The translations under genes were made by a program, and so were the position numbers. A stretch of 64,000 nucleotides of DNA, from assembly GCF_036320965.1 (NCBI RefSeq), contig NC_092271.1:1848621-1912620 (forward strand), in the 5' to 3' direction. Positions 41,045 to 54,248 of the stretch are shown here, piece after piece. The stretch is from Panulirus ornatus (Eukaryota; Arthropoda; Malacostraca; Decapoda; Palinuridae). How positions within the stretch are numbered: the stretch's first letter is position 1; each line of letters starts with the position of its first letter. The notes beneath the pieces are model-generated. The model made no database searches and was not told the DNA's origin. It saw nothing but the letters and a program-made list of their open reading frames with translations.

Positions 41045-42353
41045 GGGATACAAGCCCTCAAAAACCCCCACAACACAGGGTACAACCCCCTCACAACCCC
41101 CCACAACAGCAGGATACAAGCCCTCACAACCCCCCACAACAGCAGGAGACAAGCCTCACAACCCCCCCAACAGCGGGAGTATAAGCCCTCAAAACCCCCC
41201 CAAACGCAGGATACAAGCCCTAAAACCCCCACAACAGCGGGGGTACAAGCCCTCACAACCCCCCACAACGAGGGTCCCAAGTCACAACCCCCCACAACGC
41301 GGGGGTCAAGCCCCACAACCCCCCACAAGCGGGAGTAAAAAAGCCCTCCAAAACCCCCCCACAACAGCGGAGTAAAACCCCCTACAACCCCCCCCAAAAC
41401 ACGGGGTAAAACCCCTACAACCCCCACAACAGCAGGATACAAGCCCTCACAACCCCCAAACAGCAGGGATCAAGCCCCAACCCCCCCAACAGCAGGGTAA
41501 AACCCCCTCAAAACCCCCCCAACAGCGGGGGGTAAACCCCCAAACAACCCCCCAAAACCGGATAAAAGCCCTAAAACCCCCCCAACGCAGGAGACAAGCC
41601 CTCACAACCCCCCACAACAGCAGGAGTACAACCCTACAACCCCCCAAAAAGCAGGAGTACAAGCCCTAAACCCCCCACACAGCAGGAGTACAAGCCCTCA
41701 CAACCCCCACAACAGCAGGAGTACAAGCCCTCACAACCCCCCACAACAGCAGGAGTACAAGCCCTCACAACCCCCCACAACAGCAGGAGTACAAGCCCTC
41801 ACAACCCCCACAACAGCAGGAGTACAAGCCCTCACAACCCCCCACAACAGCAGGAGTACAAGCCCTCACAACCCCCCACAACAGCAGGGGTACAAGCCCT
41901 CACAACCCCCCACAACAGCAGGAGTACAAGCCCTCACAACCCCCCACAACAGCAGGAGTACAAGCCCTCACAACCCCCCACAACAGCAGGAGTACAAGCC
42001 CTCACAACCCCCCACAACAGCAGGAGTACAAGCCCTCACAACCCCCCACAACAGCAGGATTACAAGCCCTCACAACCCCCCACAACAGCAGTAGTACAAG
42101 CCCTCACAACCCCCCACAACAGCAGGAGTACAAGCCCTCACAACCCCCCACAACAGCAGGAGTACAAGCCCTCACAACCCCCCACAACAGCAGGAGTACA
42201 AGCCCTCACAACCCCCCACAACAGCAGGAGTACAAGCCCTCACAACCCCCCACAACAGCAGGAGTACAAGCCCTCACAACCCCCCACAACAGCAGGAGTA
42301 CAAGCCCTCACAACCCCCCACAACAGCAGGAGTACAAGCCCTCACAACCCCCT
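41045..42353. repeat. 34 bp minisatellite, about 38 copies
   Basis: Unit ACAACAGCAGGAGTACAAGC then CCTCACAACCCCCC. Corrupted up to about 41700 and regular after that. About 1.3 kb against 0.24 kb in the left arm. Confidence 0.93.
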
Positions 42354-42409
42354 GGCTGCTGCTTTGCCACCAGTGTTATTAATAGATGGTTCGCTGGTCA
42401 CCATATCGT

Positions 42410-43150
42410 TACCAGTTCATCGTCCTGTGTTGCTCTCCTCACACACCAACATGACCCACAGTTCATCGTCCTGTCTTGCTCTCCTCACACACCAACATGA
42501 CCCACAGTTCATCGTCCTGTCTTGCTCTCCTCACACACCAACATGACCCACAGCTCATCGTCATGTCTTGCTCTCCTCACACACCACCATGACCCACAGC
42601 TCATCGTCCTGTCTTGCTCTCCTCACACACCACCATGACCCACAGCTCATCGTCATGTCTTGCTCTCCTCACACACCACCATGACCCACAGCTCATCATC
42701 CTGTGTTGCTCTCCTCACACACCACCATGACCCACAGTTCATCGTCCTGTGTTGCTCTCCTCACACACCACCATGACCCACAGTTCATCGTCCTGTGTTG
42801 CTCTCCTCACACACAACCATGACCCACAGCTCATCGTCCTGTGTTGCTCTCCTCACACAACACCATGACCCACAGTTCATCGTCCTGTGTTGCTCTCCTC
42901 ACACACCACCATGACCCACAGTTCATCGTCCTGTGTTACTCTCCTCACACACCACTATGACCCACAGTTCATCGTCCTGTGTTGCTCTGATCACACAACA
43001 CCATGACCCACAGTTCATCGTCCTGTGTTGCTCTCCTCACACACCACTATGACCCACAGCTCATCGTCCTGTCTTGCTCTCCTCACACAACACCATGACC
43101 CACAGTTCATCGTCCTGTCTTGCTCTCCTCACACACCACTATGACCCACA
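42410..43150. repeat. 46 bp minisatellite, about 16 copies
   Basis: Unit TTGCTCTCCTCACACACCAC then CATGACCCACAGTTCATCGTCCTG T. Expanded relative to 30826-31100. Confidence 0.92.
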
Positions 43151-43159
43151 GAAGCAGCA

Positions 43160-43885
43160 CAACACACGACAGCTGTAGCCATTGTATTACAATCACATCC
43201 ACGATCAAGCTATAGAGATTTCCAGTTCTTATTGTAGACTTCATTAAGGTTGATGCAGTTTAATTGATCAGCGGGAGATATACCTCCTGCACCTGGGCTC
43301 CATACTTCACTAGGATGTTACCGTCATTTTACTAATTGTGACATCATGAATCATCCATTGCTTGTGCTCATATAGTTCATAAATTCTTACATGTCAGTCG
43401 CTACAATAACAAACGTCTATGGCAATCCTTCAGCCATTCACATTCAAGTATACAGAACAAGTCTTCTTTCTCTGTAAAGGGAAGCTGGAGAAAGGTCAGC
43501 TTTAAACGCTATTCTGGTCATTATTTGAGGAACATGCGATGCTCTGTATCAGACAATACTGAGGAGAACTTTGAACTGCATAGAAAAGTTATCAGGACAT
43601 ACCAATACATTTTGCTGCCATGAAAAATATCAGAGTTTTATATTTCATACTTGCATAGTATATGTACTTTTCCAATGCTCTTGTACTGCATCAAATCGTA
43701 TTGACGAGGCACCACAATATCTATGCATTCCGATAAAATGAACATTGTAGCAGTAGTCGTTCTCTTTCATATAAGATACTCGACCGCCAGTTCTGTTTCA
43801 GTATTAAAACTTAACTTTTTCTCGAACCAGACGGATGTGTTGATTGAATACATATTTTCTTTTTTATGTTAGCTGAGACGCCACG
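43160..43885. other. Low-copy intergenic sequence (mirror)
   Basis: Counterpart of 30086-30825; no gene recognised. Confidence 0.5.
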
Positions 43886-44275
43886 GGAAGCTGAGGCGTA
43901 CAAGGAACAGAGTGAATTGGAACGATATGACATACCGGGGACGACGTATTGTCAATGGACTGAGTCAGGCATGTGAAACGTTTGGGGTAAACCATGGAAA
44001 GGTCTGTGGGCCCTGGATGTGAATAGGGAGCTGTGGTTTCGGTGAATCACACATGACAGCGAGACGCTGAGTGTGAAAGAACGTGGCCTTTTAGTCTGTT
44101 TTTCTGGGCTACCTCGCTGAAGCACTGGATAGCTATGCTGTTTCCTGTAGGGCGGGGTGGTGCCAGGAATGGATGAAGGAAAGCAAGTACGAATATGTAC
44201 ATGTAAAGTATATGTCTGTGCATGTGCATATATATGTGCATATGTTGATGTGTATATGTATGTGTAGGTGAGTGT
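43886..44275 (+). mobile_element. Older LINE 3' UTR fragment (mirror)
   Basis: Counterpart of 29705-30085: last codons, stop, and a 3' UTR with the divergent hairpin GCTACCTCGCTGAAGC...GGGCGGGGTGGTGCC at about 44109-44164. Confidence 0.75.
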
Positions 44276-44662
44276 GTTTTGAAATGGTTTGGGCACATGC
44301 AGAGAGTGAGTGAGGAAAGATTGACCAAGAGGATATATGTGTCGGAGGTGGAGGGAACGAGGAGAAGTGGGAGACCAAATTGGAGGTGGAAAGATGGAGT
44401 GAAAAAGATTTTGAGAGATCGGGGCCTGAACATGAAGGAGGGTGAAAGGCGGGCAAGGAATAGAGTGAATTGGATCGATGTGGTATACCGGGGTCGACGT
44501 GCTGTCAATGGATTGAATCAGGACATGTGAAGCGTCTGGGGTAAACCATGGAAAGTTGTGTGGGGCCTGGATGTGGAAAGGGAGCTGCGGTTTCGGGCAT
44601 TATCACATGACAGCTAGAGACTGAGTGTGAACGAATGTGGCCTTTGTTGTCTTTTCCTAGGG

Positions 44663-44717
44663 CTACCTCGCACACATGAGTGGGGAAGGGGATGGTATTC
44701 CATGTGTGGCGAGGTGG
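44663..44717 (+). promoter_or_regulatory. LINE mid-3'UTR hairpin
   Basis: Left arm CTACCTCGCACACATG (44663-44678), 22-nt loop, right arm CATGTGTG-G-CGAGGTGG (44701-44717). Sixteen pairs with a single bulged G and one G-U. Copies at 15015, 29269, 54467 and 59333 preserve the same fold. Confidence 0.75.
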
Positions 44718-44885
44718 CGATGGGAATAAATAACGGCAGAGAGTTTGAATTATGTACATGTGTATATATGTATATGTCAGTGTGTGTGTATATATATATG
44801 TGTACATGGAGATGTATAGGTATGCATATTTGCGTGTGTGGACGTGTATGTATATACATGTGTATGGGGGTGGGTTGGGCCATTT

Positions 44886-44937
44886 CTTTCGTCTGTTTCC
44901 TTGCGCTACCTCGCAAACGCGGGAAACAGCGACAAAG
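44886..44937 (+). promoter_or_regulatory. LINE 3' terminal hairpin
   Basis: Outer stem CTTT-C-GTCTGTTTCC against GGGAAACAGC-GAC-AAAG, inner stem TTGCG (44901-44905) with CGCAA (44912-44916) presenting the loop CTACCT. Its position just before the A/TA tail fits the 3' end recognised by the element's RT in other LINE families. Confidence 0.72.
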
Positions 44938-44940
44938 CGA

Positions 44941-44943
<3 letters not shown>

Positions 44944-45036
<93 letters not shown>

Positions 45037-45042
45037 TATATA
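44944..45042. repeat. (TA)n microsatellite
   Basis: Between the LINE tail and a short element that has lost its first few bases. Confidence 0.94.
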
Positions 45043-45268
45043 GGGGATAGGGGAGAAAGAATACTTCCCACGTATTCCCTGCGTGTCGTAGAAGGCGACT
45101 AAAAGGGGAGGGAGCGGGTGGCTGGAAATCCTCCCCTCTCGTTTTTTTTTTAATTTTCCAAAAGAAGGAACAGAGAAGGGGGCCAGGTGAGGATATTCCC
45201 TCTAAGGCCCAGTCCTCTGTTCTTAACGCTACCTCGCTAATGCGGGAAATGGCGAATAGTATGAAAGA
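45043..45268 (+). mobile_element. Short LINE-derived element, copy 5
   Basis: Starts GGGGATAGGGGAGAAAG, missing ATCCCT, and ends AATGGCGAATAGTATG. Tail stem TTAACG/CGCTAA with loop CTACCT. Confidence 0.76.
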
Positions 45269-45269
45269 A

Positions 45270-45271
<2 letters not shown>

Positions 45272-45349
<78 letters not shown>
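45272..45349. repeat. (TA)n microsatellite
   Basis: Followed by a T-run complementary to the A tail of the next, inverted LINE. Confidence 0.94.
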
Positions 45350-45353
<4 letters not shown>

Positions 45354-45363
45354 TTTTTTTTTC

Positions 45364-46816
45364 TGCTTTGTCGCTGTCTCCCGCGTTTGCGAGGTAGCGC
45401 AAGGAGACAGACGAAAGAAATAGCCCAACCCACCCCCATACACATGTATATACATACGTCCACACACGCAAATATACATACCTACACAGCTTTCCATGGT
45501 TTACCCCAGACGCTTCACATGCCCTGATTCAATCCACTGACAGCACGTCAACCCCGGTATACCACCTCGATCCAATTCACTCTATTTCTTGCCCTCCTTT
45601 CACCCTCCTGCATGTTCAGGCCCCGATCACACAAAATCTTTTTCACTCCATCTTTCCACCTCCAATTTGGTCTCCCACTTCTCCTCGTTCCCTCCACCTC
45701 CGACACATATATCCTCTTGGTCAATCTTTCCTCACTCATTCTCTCCATGTGCCCAAACCATTTCAAAACACCCTCTTCTACTCTCTCAACCACGCTCTTT
45801 TTATTTCCACACATCCCTCTTACCCTTACGTTACTTACTCGATCAAACCACCTCACACCACACATTGTCCTCAAACATCTCATTTCCAGCACATCCACCC
45901 TGCTGCGCAAAACTCTATCCATAGCCCACGCCTCGCAACCATACAACATTGTTGGAACCACTATTCCTTCAAACATAAACATTTTTGCTTTCCGAGATAA
46001 TGTTTTCGACTTCCACACATTCTTCAAGGCTCCCAGGATTTTCACCCCCTCCCCCACCCTTTGATTTACTTCCGCTTCCATGGTTCCATCCGCTGCCAGA
46101 TCCACTCCCAGACATCTAAAACACTTTACTTCCTCCAGTTTTTCTCCATTCAAACTTACCTCCCAATTGACTTGACCCTCAACCCTACTCTACCTAATAA
46201 CCTTGCTCTTATTCACATTTACTCTTAACTTTCTTCTTTCACACACTTTACCAAACTCAGTCATCAGCTTCTGCAGTTTCTCACATGAATCAGCCACCAG
46301 CGCTGTATCATCAGCGAACAACAACTGACTCACTTCCCAAGCTCTCTCATCCACAACAGACTTCATACTTGCCCCTCTTTCCAAAACTCTTGCATTCACC
46401 TCCCTAACAACCCCATCCATAAACAAATTAAACAACCATGGAGACGTCACACACCCCTGTCACTGAGAACCAATCACTTTCCTCTCTTCCTACACGTACA
46501 CATGCCTTACATCCTCGATAAAAACTTTTCACTGCTTCTAACAACTTGCCTCCCACACCATATATTCTTAATACCTTCCACAGAGCATCTCTATCAACTC
46601 TATCATATGCCTTCTCCAGATCCATAAATGCTACATACAAATCCATTTGCTTTTCTAAGTATTTCTCACATACATTCTTCAAAGCAAACACCTGATCCAC
46701 ACATCCTCTACCACTTCTGAAACCACACTGCTCTTCCCCAATCTGATGCTCTGTACATGCCTTCACCCTCTCAATCAATATCCTCCCATATAATTTACCA
46801 GGAATACTCAACAAAC
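45364..46816 (-). mobile_element. LINE copy (RT to 3' UTR), right arm
   Basis: Short 3' UTR 45364-45547; open C-terminal frame 46153-45548 with [15 protein letters not shown]; a one-base break near 46190; FADDTAL frame 46450-46190; and RT start from 46800. A 14-base deletion at about 46458 removes part of motif B (GVCDVS instead of GLRQGCVTS). Counterpart of 27372-28680 but longer at the 5' side. Confidence 0.88.
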
Positions 46817-46832
46817 TTTTTTTTTTTTTTTT

Positions 46833-47001
46833 ATACTTTGTCGCTGTCTCCCGCGTTTGCGAGGTAGCGCAAGGAAACAGACGAAAGAAATGGCCCAACC
46901 CACCCCCATACACGCAAATATACATACCTACACAGCTTTCCATGGTTTACCCCAGACGCTTCACATGCCCTGATTCAATCCACTGACAGCACGTCAACCC
47001 C

Positions 47002-47004
<3 letters not shown>
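46833..47004 (-). mobile_element. LINE 3' UTR fragment
   Basis: Terminal hairpin to GGGTTGACGTGCTGTCAG and then (TA)n. The spacing CATACACGCAAATATAC lacks the usual GTATATACATACGTCCACAC, a private deletion. Its A tail (T-run 46816-46832) runs directly into another LINE's RT region, so it was inserted into that LINE or recombined with it. Confidence 0.8.

Positions 47005-47090
<86 letters not shown>
47005..47090. repeat. (TA)n microsatellite
   Basis: Counterpart of the short tract at 23150-23177 but longer. Confidence 0.94.
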
Positions 47091-47093
<3 letters not shown>

Positions 47094-47176
47094 ACATACA
47101 AGCCTCCAGCAGCCAGGATCGAACCCTGGACCCCTGCGTGGCAGGCGGGAGCGATACTGCTAGACTATGATCACCC
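47091..47176 (-). mobile_element. tRNA-Gly(GCC)-derived SINE head (mirror)
   Basis: Reverse complement of 23065-23148 with both boxes and anticodon region unchanged, e.g. GGATCGAACC at about 47118-47127. Confidence 0.78.
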
Positions 47177-47399
47177 CTAATAGTTACATGACCATTCGAA
47201 TACTATGTAATCGAATACCCTTTCCCTTATTTTGGTGAGCAATGGGGTCTCCACCGGTCATTTCCCATCAGGCTCACACAACCAGCAAATAGCATTTTAC
47301 TGAACCAAACTGTAAAAGGCGGAGGTATATGAATCCGTACAAAGTGCATAGGAACGCATACCTTCATAGAACATACAAACCTCCAACAACCAGAAATGA

Positions 47400-47618
47400 A
47401 CGCGTGGTTTGAGGTGATTTGATCGAGTAAGTAATGTAAGGATAAGATAGATGTGTGGAAATAAAAAGAGTCTGGTTGAGAGAGCAAAGTAGAGTGTGTT
47501 GAAAGATTGACAAAGAGGATATATGTGTCAGAGGCGGAGGGAACAAGAAGACGCGGGAGATCAAATTGGAGGTAGAAGGATGGAGTTAGAAATATCTTGA
47601 GCGATCGGGGTCTGAACA
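47400..47618 (+). mobile_element. LINE C-terminal fragment (mirror)
   Basis: Counterpart of 22620-22837. Confidence 0.8.
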
Positions 47619-47629
47619 TACTTGGTAGT

Positions 47630-47995
47630 AGTGGAAGATCGCGATAGATTGCATGTGATTGTGGTAGTGGATGATGGCGATGGATTCTATGTGATTGTGG
47701 TAGTGGATGATCGTGATAGATTGTATGTGATTGTGGTAGTGGATGATCGCGATGGATTCTATGTGATTGTGGTAGTGGATGATCGTGATAGATTGTATGT
47801 GACTGTGGTAGTGGATGATCGCGATGAATTGTATGTGATTTTGGTAGTGGATGATCGCGATAGATTGTATGTGACTGTGGTAGTGGATGATCGCGATGAA
47901 TTGTATGTGATTTTGGTAGTGGATGATCGCGATAGATTGTATGTGACTGTTGTCGTGGATGATCGCGATAGATTGCATGTGATTGGAGTGGTGGA
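47630..47995. repeat. 36 bp minisatellite, about 10 copies
   Basis: Counterpart of 22395-22615 with about four additional units in an alternating GATGGATTC/GATAGATTG pattern. Confidence 0.92.
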
Positions 47996-50099
47996 TGAAG
48001 TAGTCAATTCCTTGATGAGGAAAGGCCTCATCATGTGGTAGTGACGCTGGTCCGAGGTACTGTGTTGATATGCTCCATGTCCTCAGTGATCATACTGGAC
48101 CATGAGAACCTGGACGAGGATCTGGTCGAGGGACGAGTGAGATGGTAAACACTATCGTAGCCTGAATGATGTGAGAAATGAGGAGGAAGATCCTGTTCCC
48201 TGAAGCAAAATATAAGAAAATTATCAATTTTTTAAAAATTCTTACAAGGGAAAAAAGAGAAAATTCCGACACCAACAAATTACTAAATATTCTCAAGCCA
48301 TCTGTGGACGATACCAGACACTCACATATTTACCGTAGTAAAGGTTGGAAGGCACACAAACGTGTCACAGCAAAACTTAAACAAATTCCATTTAACGAAG
48401 GAGGAGCAAACATGTTACTTGTGACCCTGAAGTGTTTATAAAATATATTCATTATGATGACTATGATAGTCCTCTCTACTTCTCCAGTTGGCTTATCATT
48501 CCACACGATAACATCCTGTTGACGAACATGAACTTCGCCTCATTCCAGATAAAGTATTTGTTCACGACTCTGAATCCAACACTACGAGTGAAAGCAACGA
48601 AATCAAGTCTTGAGCAACTACTTAGATAGAGAAGAACGATGCCTCTGATCATTCTGAACACCTCATTTACATCAACTCTTAACCTTTTGTGGTTTTTAAG
48701 CAATTTAATTCTAAACTATGTTGTCGCAATGTTTGATGAATTTGTCGATTATGAAGTATCGAGCAACGATGAACCTTCCTCTCAGATGGAAGGAGGAAGG
48801 ATTGTTTTTTCAGTTATTTTCATTCCTGGTAATTAAGGATGAGGTTTGGGTTGGTTAGGGAGTCATTCAATGATCACTTTGCAACACCAGTGATTCATCT
48901 GTCAGGTAAATACAGATAAGTGAAGAGTGAAAGATGTATTGGTTGTCAAACAATATGAACAAAATAGGAACTAATCAAAGCTGTACAGGATTCGTGTGTT
49001 AATTATGAAATGATGGATACTGACAGCTTCTTAAAGATTTATATGTTACTGACTATTCTGACCTTTAAAGAAGGTTTGTAACAAGAGAAGTGAAGTTACC
49101 GGCAAACTACAGTATGAACACTAGGCTTAGATCACTGATGGATGCATAAACATCGGTATAGGAATACAAAAGATAGTGAAATTAGGGACGTATTGAGGAA
49201 CAAAACAAAAATCAAAAAAGTGAGCTGGTGTTAAGAAAGATTCAAGGATTAAATATTTGATGGATTCCTGAAGAAGAACTGTGAAACAGAAGGGTGGAAG
49301 TGACACACGGAGAGAGGTAGAGTACCAGGTGCATGACCTACAGACAGTGGTCATGCTGCCCGGCAGGGTCAAGGAAGTCATGAGAAATTTTAGGTAAGAA
49401 TCAACACCGAGTGACTATACGTCGGAGAATGACACCTGTGTTATTATAACGAGGAACAACATACCAGAGGCAGTGAACATGAAATATCTGTAGCATCAGG
49501 TCATGATATACGTTGTCACTAACTGTGTTGCTGGCATGAGGGACGGGCTTCTTCTTGATCTGTTTAGGACATCTTGCACTTGTGTACCTCGCAAATGGAA
49601 GAAAAGACAGTAATTATCCGAATATCTAGATGTTAGTGAGACTTCCTTCCAGTATATTTGAACTCTGGCTTAGGTAATATCTGAGGCCTGGTTTAAGTAA
49701 CACTTGAGGCCTGGTTTAAGTAATATCTGAACCCTGGTTTAAGTAAGATATGAATAAGAAAACAGTATTATGGAGACTTCTGCATGAAAATATAATTCGT
49801 CAACCGCCCAATCGTCATGTGATCACGAAAGGGAGAAGCACTTCTGCCTGTGTCATGATTTAGAATAACTCTGATGCTTCATGTGGGAAATCTGTCGACC
49901 TAGAGGTGCCTCTGACAGGGTAAGCAGAGAGGTCATACACGAGAACCTTTTAATCTGGGAGCATCAGGGATATTTGTAATCTGAATTGTTGCACATCTGA
50001 ATAATAGAATAACTTCAGTCTGGTTTTAAATGCCATTTGCAGGAAAAAAAAGATGGACATATAGACACAACGAGGAGGTGTTCATAGTCTTGCTGTCTT
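47996..50099. other. Low-copy intergenic sequence (mirror)
   Basis: Counterpart of 20291-22388. The 27 bp repeat lies at about 49665-49745. No gene recognised; the frame matching 21955-21554 is broken by a stop at about 48627. Confidence 0.5.
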
Positions 50100-50525
50100 A
50101 TTTTTTCATGTAGTTTTATTCGTCGTTTCCACCTTTAACGAGGTAGCGCCAGAAACAGACGAAGAAGGTCATTCGCTCACATTCATTCTCTTATTGTCAT
50201 GGGTATTACAGTGAAACGACAGCCCTCTGTTCACAACCAGGCCCCACAGCCCTTTCCCATGGTGTCTTCCGGCTGCTGCATATATGCTGATTCATTCCAT
50301 TAACTTCACGTTTCCCCCTGTATATCACATATCTCCATTTCACCCTATCCCGTGTTCACCTTTCATCCTTTCATATGCTCAGGCCCCGAGTACTCAAAAT
50401 ATTTTTCGCTCCATATTTCTACTTCCAACTTGGCTTCCCCTTTGTCCTTGTTTCCTCCACTTCTGACACATATGTTCTATTTGTCAGCATTTCCACACTC
50501 ATTCTCTCCATATGATTTCAGTACA
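50100..50525 (-). mobile_element. Ancient LINE 3' end (mirror)
   Basis: Counterpart of 19863-20290. Confidence 0.75.
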
Positions 50526-50704
50526 CTGGTAGAATAATAGCCAATAGAATTTTTCGGAAGACACGGGGATTCTTCTGCTGTATACCGAGGACATTGTTTT
50601 ACTGTCCAATGGCCAGAATCACATGCAGAGCAACATGACACTGCCTTAGGAAGTGACCACCGAATTTTAAGAAAAGTAAATAGTCTTCTTTTTTCATTTC
50701 TAAA

Positions 50705-50880
50705 TGATGGTTAGTCAAGACATGCCTGGTTAAGAATGGCTGGTCAAGACATACCTGGTTAAGGATAGATAGTCAAGACATACCTGGTTAAGGATAGATA
50801 GTCAAGACATACCTCGTTAAGGATAGATAGTCAAGACATGCCTGTTAAGAATCGCTTGTTAAGACATTCCTAGTTAAGGA
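50705..50880. repeat. About 35 bp tandem repeat (mirror)
   Basis: GGTTAAGGATAGATAGTCAA and related units, about one unit more than the left arm. Confidence 0.75.
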
Positions 50881-50884
50881 TCGC

Positions 50885-51252
50885 TACTCAACAAACTTAT
50901 GTCTCTGTAGTTTGAATGTTCATCTTTATCCCCTTTGCCTTTGTACAATGGCACTATGCAAGAATTCCGCCAATCCTCAGGCACTTCATCATGGACTATA
51001 CATACATTGAATATCTTTACCAACCAGTCAACAACACAGTCACCCACTTTCTTAATATATTCCACTGCATTACCATCCAAACCCGCCGCCTTGCCGGATT
51101 TCATCTTTCGCAAAGCTTTCACTACCTCTTCTCTCTTAACCAAACCATTCTCCCTGACCCTCTCACTTCGCACACCACCCCGACCAGAATACCCTATATC
51201 TGCCACTCTATCATCAAACACATTTAACAAACTTTCAAAAAACTCACTCCAC
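50885..51252 (-). mobile_element. LINE fragment, RT N-terminal region (mirror)
   Basis: Counterpart of 19196-19563 with the same YSGRGG subfamily marks and a few replacements ([16 protein letters not shown]). Confidence 0.85.
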
Positions 51253-51255
51253 TAT

Positions 51256-53270
51256 TATAATTATCGTCATTATTATTGTATTTTGTACTTCGACCATAAC
51301 GCAGTCGGTGAGTGGATAAGTATGCGGGTTAACAATCCTTTGTCCTGCACTACACACACTCAAGCTGTGATCCTCATCTGACTCCTCGTGCCTGCATCAA
51401 GGTAAACAATGTTTTACGCTTTGGAAAAGTTTTCTTGTACAGTATTAATGGCTTCCCAGGATAGCAGCCCTCGGCTTGTACCCGCATCAGTTAACGCACT
51501 ATGTCAAGAGTATACTGGAAAAATATAATTGGCTGTATAGTCCTGCTGTTGATTGATCTGGCCATCGGGTATTGCCGTACACGCTCACCTGAGAGCACTG
51601 CACGATCTTCTACAAAACTCGTCAATGTAATAGCATTTGTTTCTGTCAATCTGTGTCAATATCTATCAATCTGTTTCGTTATCTATCAATCCGTTTCGTT
51701 GTCTATTAATGTTATGTGTCAGGATACCTCCAGGTCTGTGTGTACTGTGTGTCCAGTTCTGGGAATATCAGAGTGAGTCTAAGACTCTGTGTTTGATTCT
51801 ACGGTTCTGTTCAACGAGTTGGAGTTCGGTAAAGCTTTGATTCTTACTTCCTACGCTCATTAGAAGACCATACAAGTCCATGGTGTTCATCATTATCATC
51901 AGTGCCATCTGTTTAGGGAATGTGCCACTAAACGTACGATATCCGTTCTTTGCTCGTTTGTTTTATCTCTGTCTTAAATTTGTCTTGGAAGCCTGACTTG
52001 GTGCAGCTTATCGTAATGAAGGGAGACTGTTGTAGCCTCTTCCACTTATCATCTCATCACTTTTCCTTCGGCTATTTTCAAAGGCTTTAAAACTTTTCTT
52101 TAACTTAATTGAATGATGAAATCCCATTATTTTTAAAGGCCAACATTGCTTTTTGCGCTCAAAACTTTCTTTATCTTCTCTCCTGAGTGACTCATCTCTT
52201 ATCCTTCTCTCTCCGGGATTTTGATGAGTCTTTTCTTGTGGACCTCGACTTTTCTGAAGCATTTAAGAGAGAGCGACGTTAAGTGTTGCTTTCTAAGTTT
52301 CCTTCCTTTTGTTCTTCCTGTTTTCTAATGCATTGCTGTCTCTCTAGAGGATCCATCGTCGTGGTCCTTCATGGCGCAACTTCCCCATCTTCTCCCGCTG
52401 ATAATGATGTCCCTCAGTGGTTTCTCATATAGCCAGTAAATGGTATGTTCCTCAACACTCAACCACATTCAATATCATGCTGATGATTTCATTGGACACA
52501 TACCAGTTGTCCCTCCCTCCCGTCCTTACTCAAATACTAGTTCGCTGTCTCTCACAGAACATACCTTCTCTCTCAACTCGGACTCGTAAAGACTCCCAAA
52601 CTGGGAAAGCAATGATCTGCTAAGTTCAACGGCACTAGAACGCAATTTTCTTGATTTTCTTCATTAATGTCACTCGTTGCCTGACTCCGACAGCATGTGG
52701 TTCCCCTGCGAGCGTAAGATCAGTGGACGAGCATTGGTCAAACTTCGTTGAGGAATTTCTTACTCCAAAGAAGTTCATTCTTTACCTGCCACTGACTGCA
52801 GCGCATCCCTGATACTGCAAGAGCCTCGTAAATGGGCCTAGGACTATATAACCGAGACTGAAGATTCATTATCACTCTTTACCTTCTATTCAGTTTCAAA
52901 ATGACACACTTGACCTTACAGTAACAAAAAGAAAAGGAAAAAGCTTTGCATAATCTTGTACCGCAAACTTACGTACGTGACATAACAAAGAGTGATTCTC
53001 AGAGCTGGTATTGATACCTGGGAGGACAGGGGAAGGATAGCTAACACGAGACCTGATGGTCCATGAAAGGGTTTTATGCTAAAATCAGGCATAACATATA
53101 GGCAGATATAGGATAGTAAAGCAGAAGATATGTCTCGCCAGCAACACGTATTATCTTACCAAGGATGTGGATGAATTATTAGCGCTTGTGTAATATGGTT
53201 ACTCATGGTGAGTCAGGTAATTTACTCGGCGAGTCTATGGACAAGACCGCCTTTCTGTGGTACATATTGT
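51256..53270. other. Low-copy intergenic sequence (mirror)
   Basis: Counterpart of 16346-18330. The TAA/GAA block is absent: TATTTTGTACTTCGACC joins directly to TTATCGTCATTATTATTG near 51260-51285. No gene recognised. Confidence 0.5.
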
Positions 53271-53271
53271 A

Positions 53272-54233
<962 letters not shown>

Positions 54234-54248
54234 CATTTTCTATTATTT

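Larger units (their letters stand above)
36501..41700. other. Error-rich contig end
   Basis: Relative to the mirror at 31250-35930, minisatellite units here lose or gain 1-4 bases almost every period, homopolymers are distorted, and 38760-39400 has garbled inserts such as an A/T block near 38806-38822. From about 41700 the same repeats become clean. This is a quality problem, not biology. Confidence 0.85.
44276..44943 (+). mobile_element. 5'-truncated LINE, long 3' UTR
   Basis: Codons from [20 protein letters not shown] to about 44486, then the best-preserved long 3' UTR in the window with both hairpins, ending GACAAAGCGAAA before (TA)n. Counterpart of 29034-29700. Confidence 0.88.

Noticed and set aside
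40752..41442. Proline-rich and LLLWGV repeat frames
   Set aside because: These lie in error-rich minisatellite DNA and change frame with each indel.
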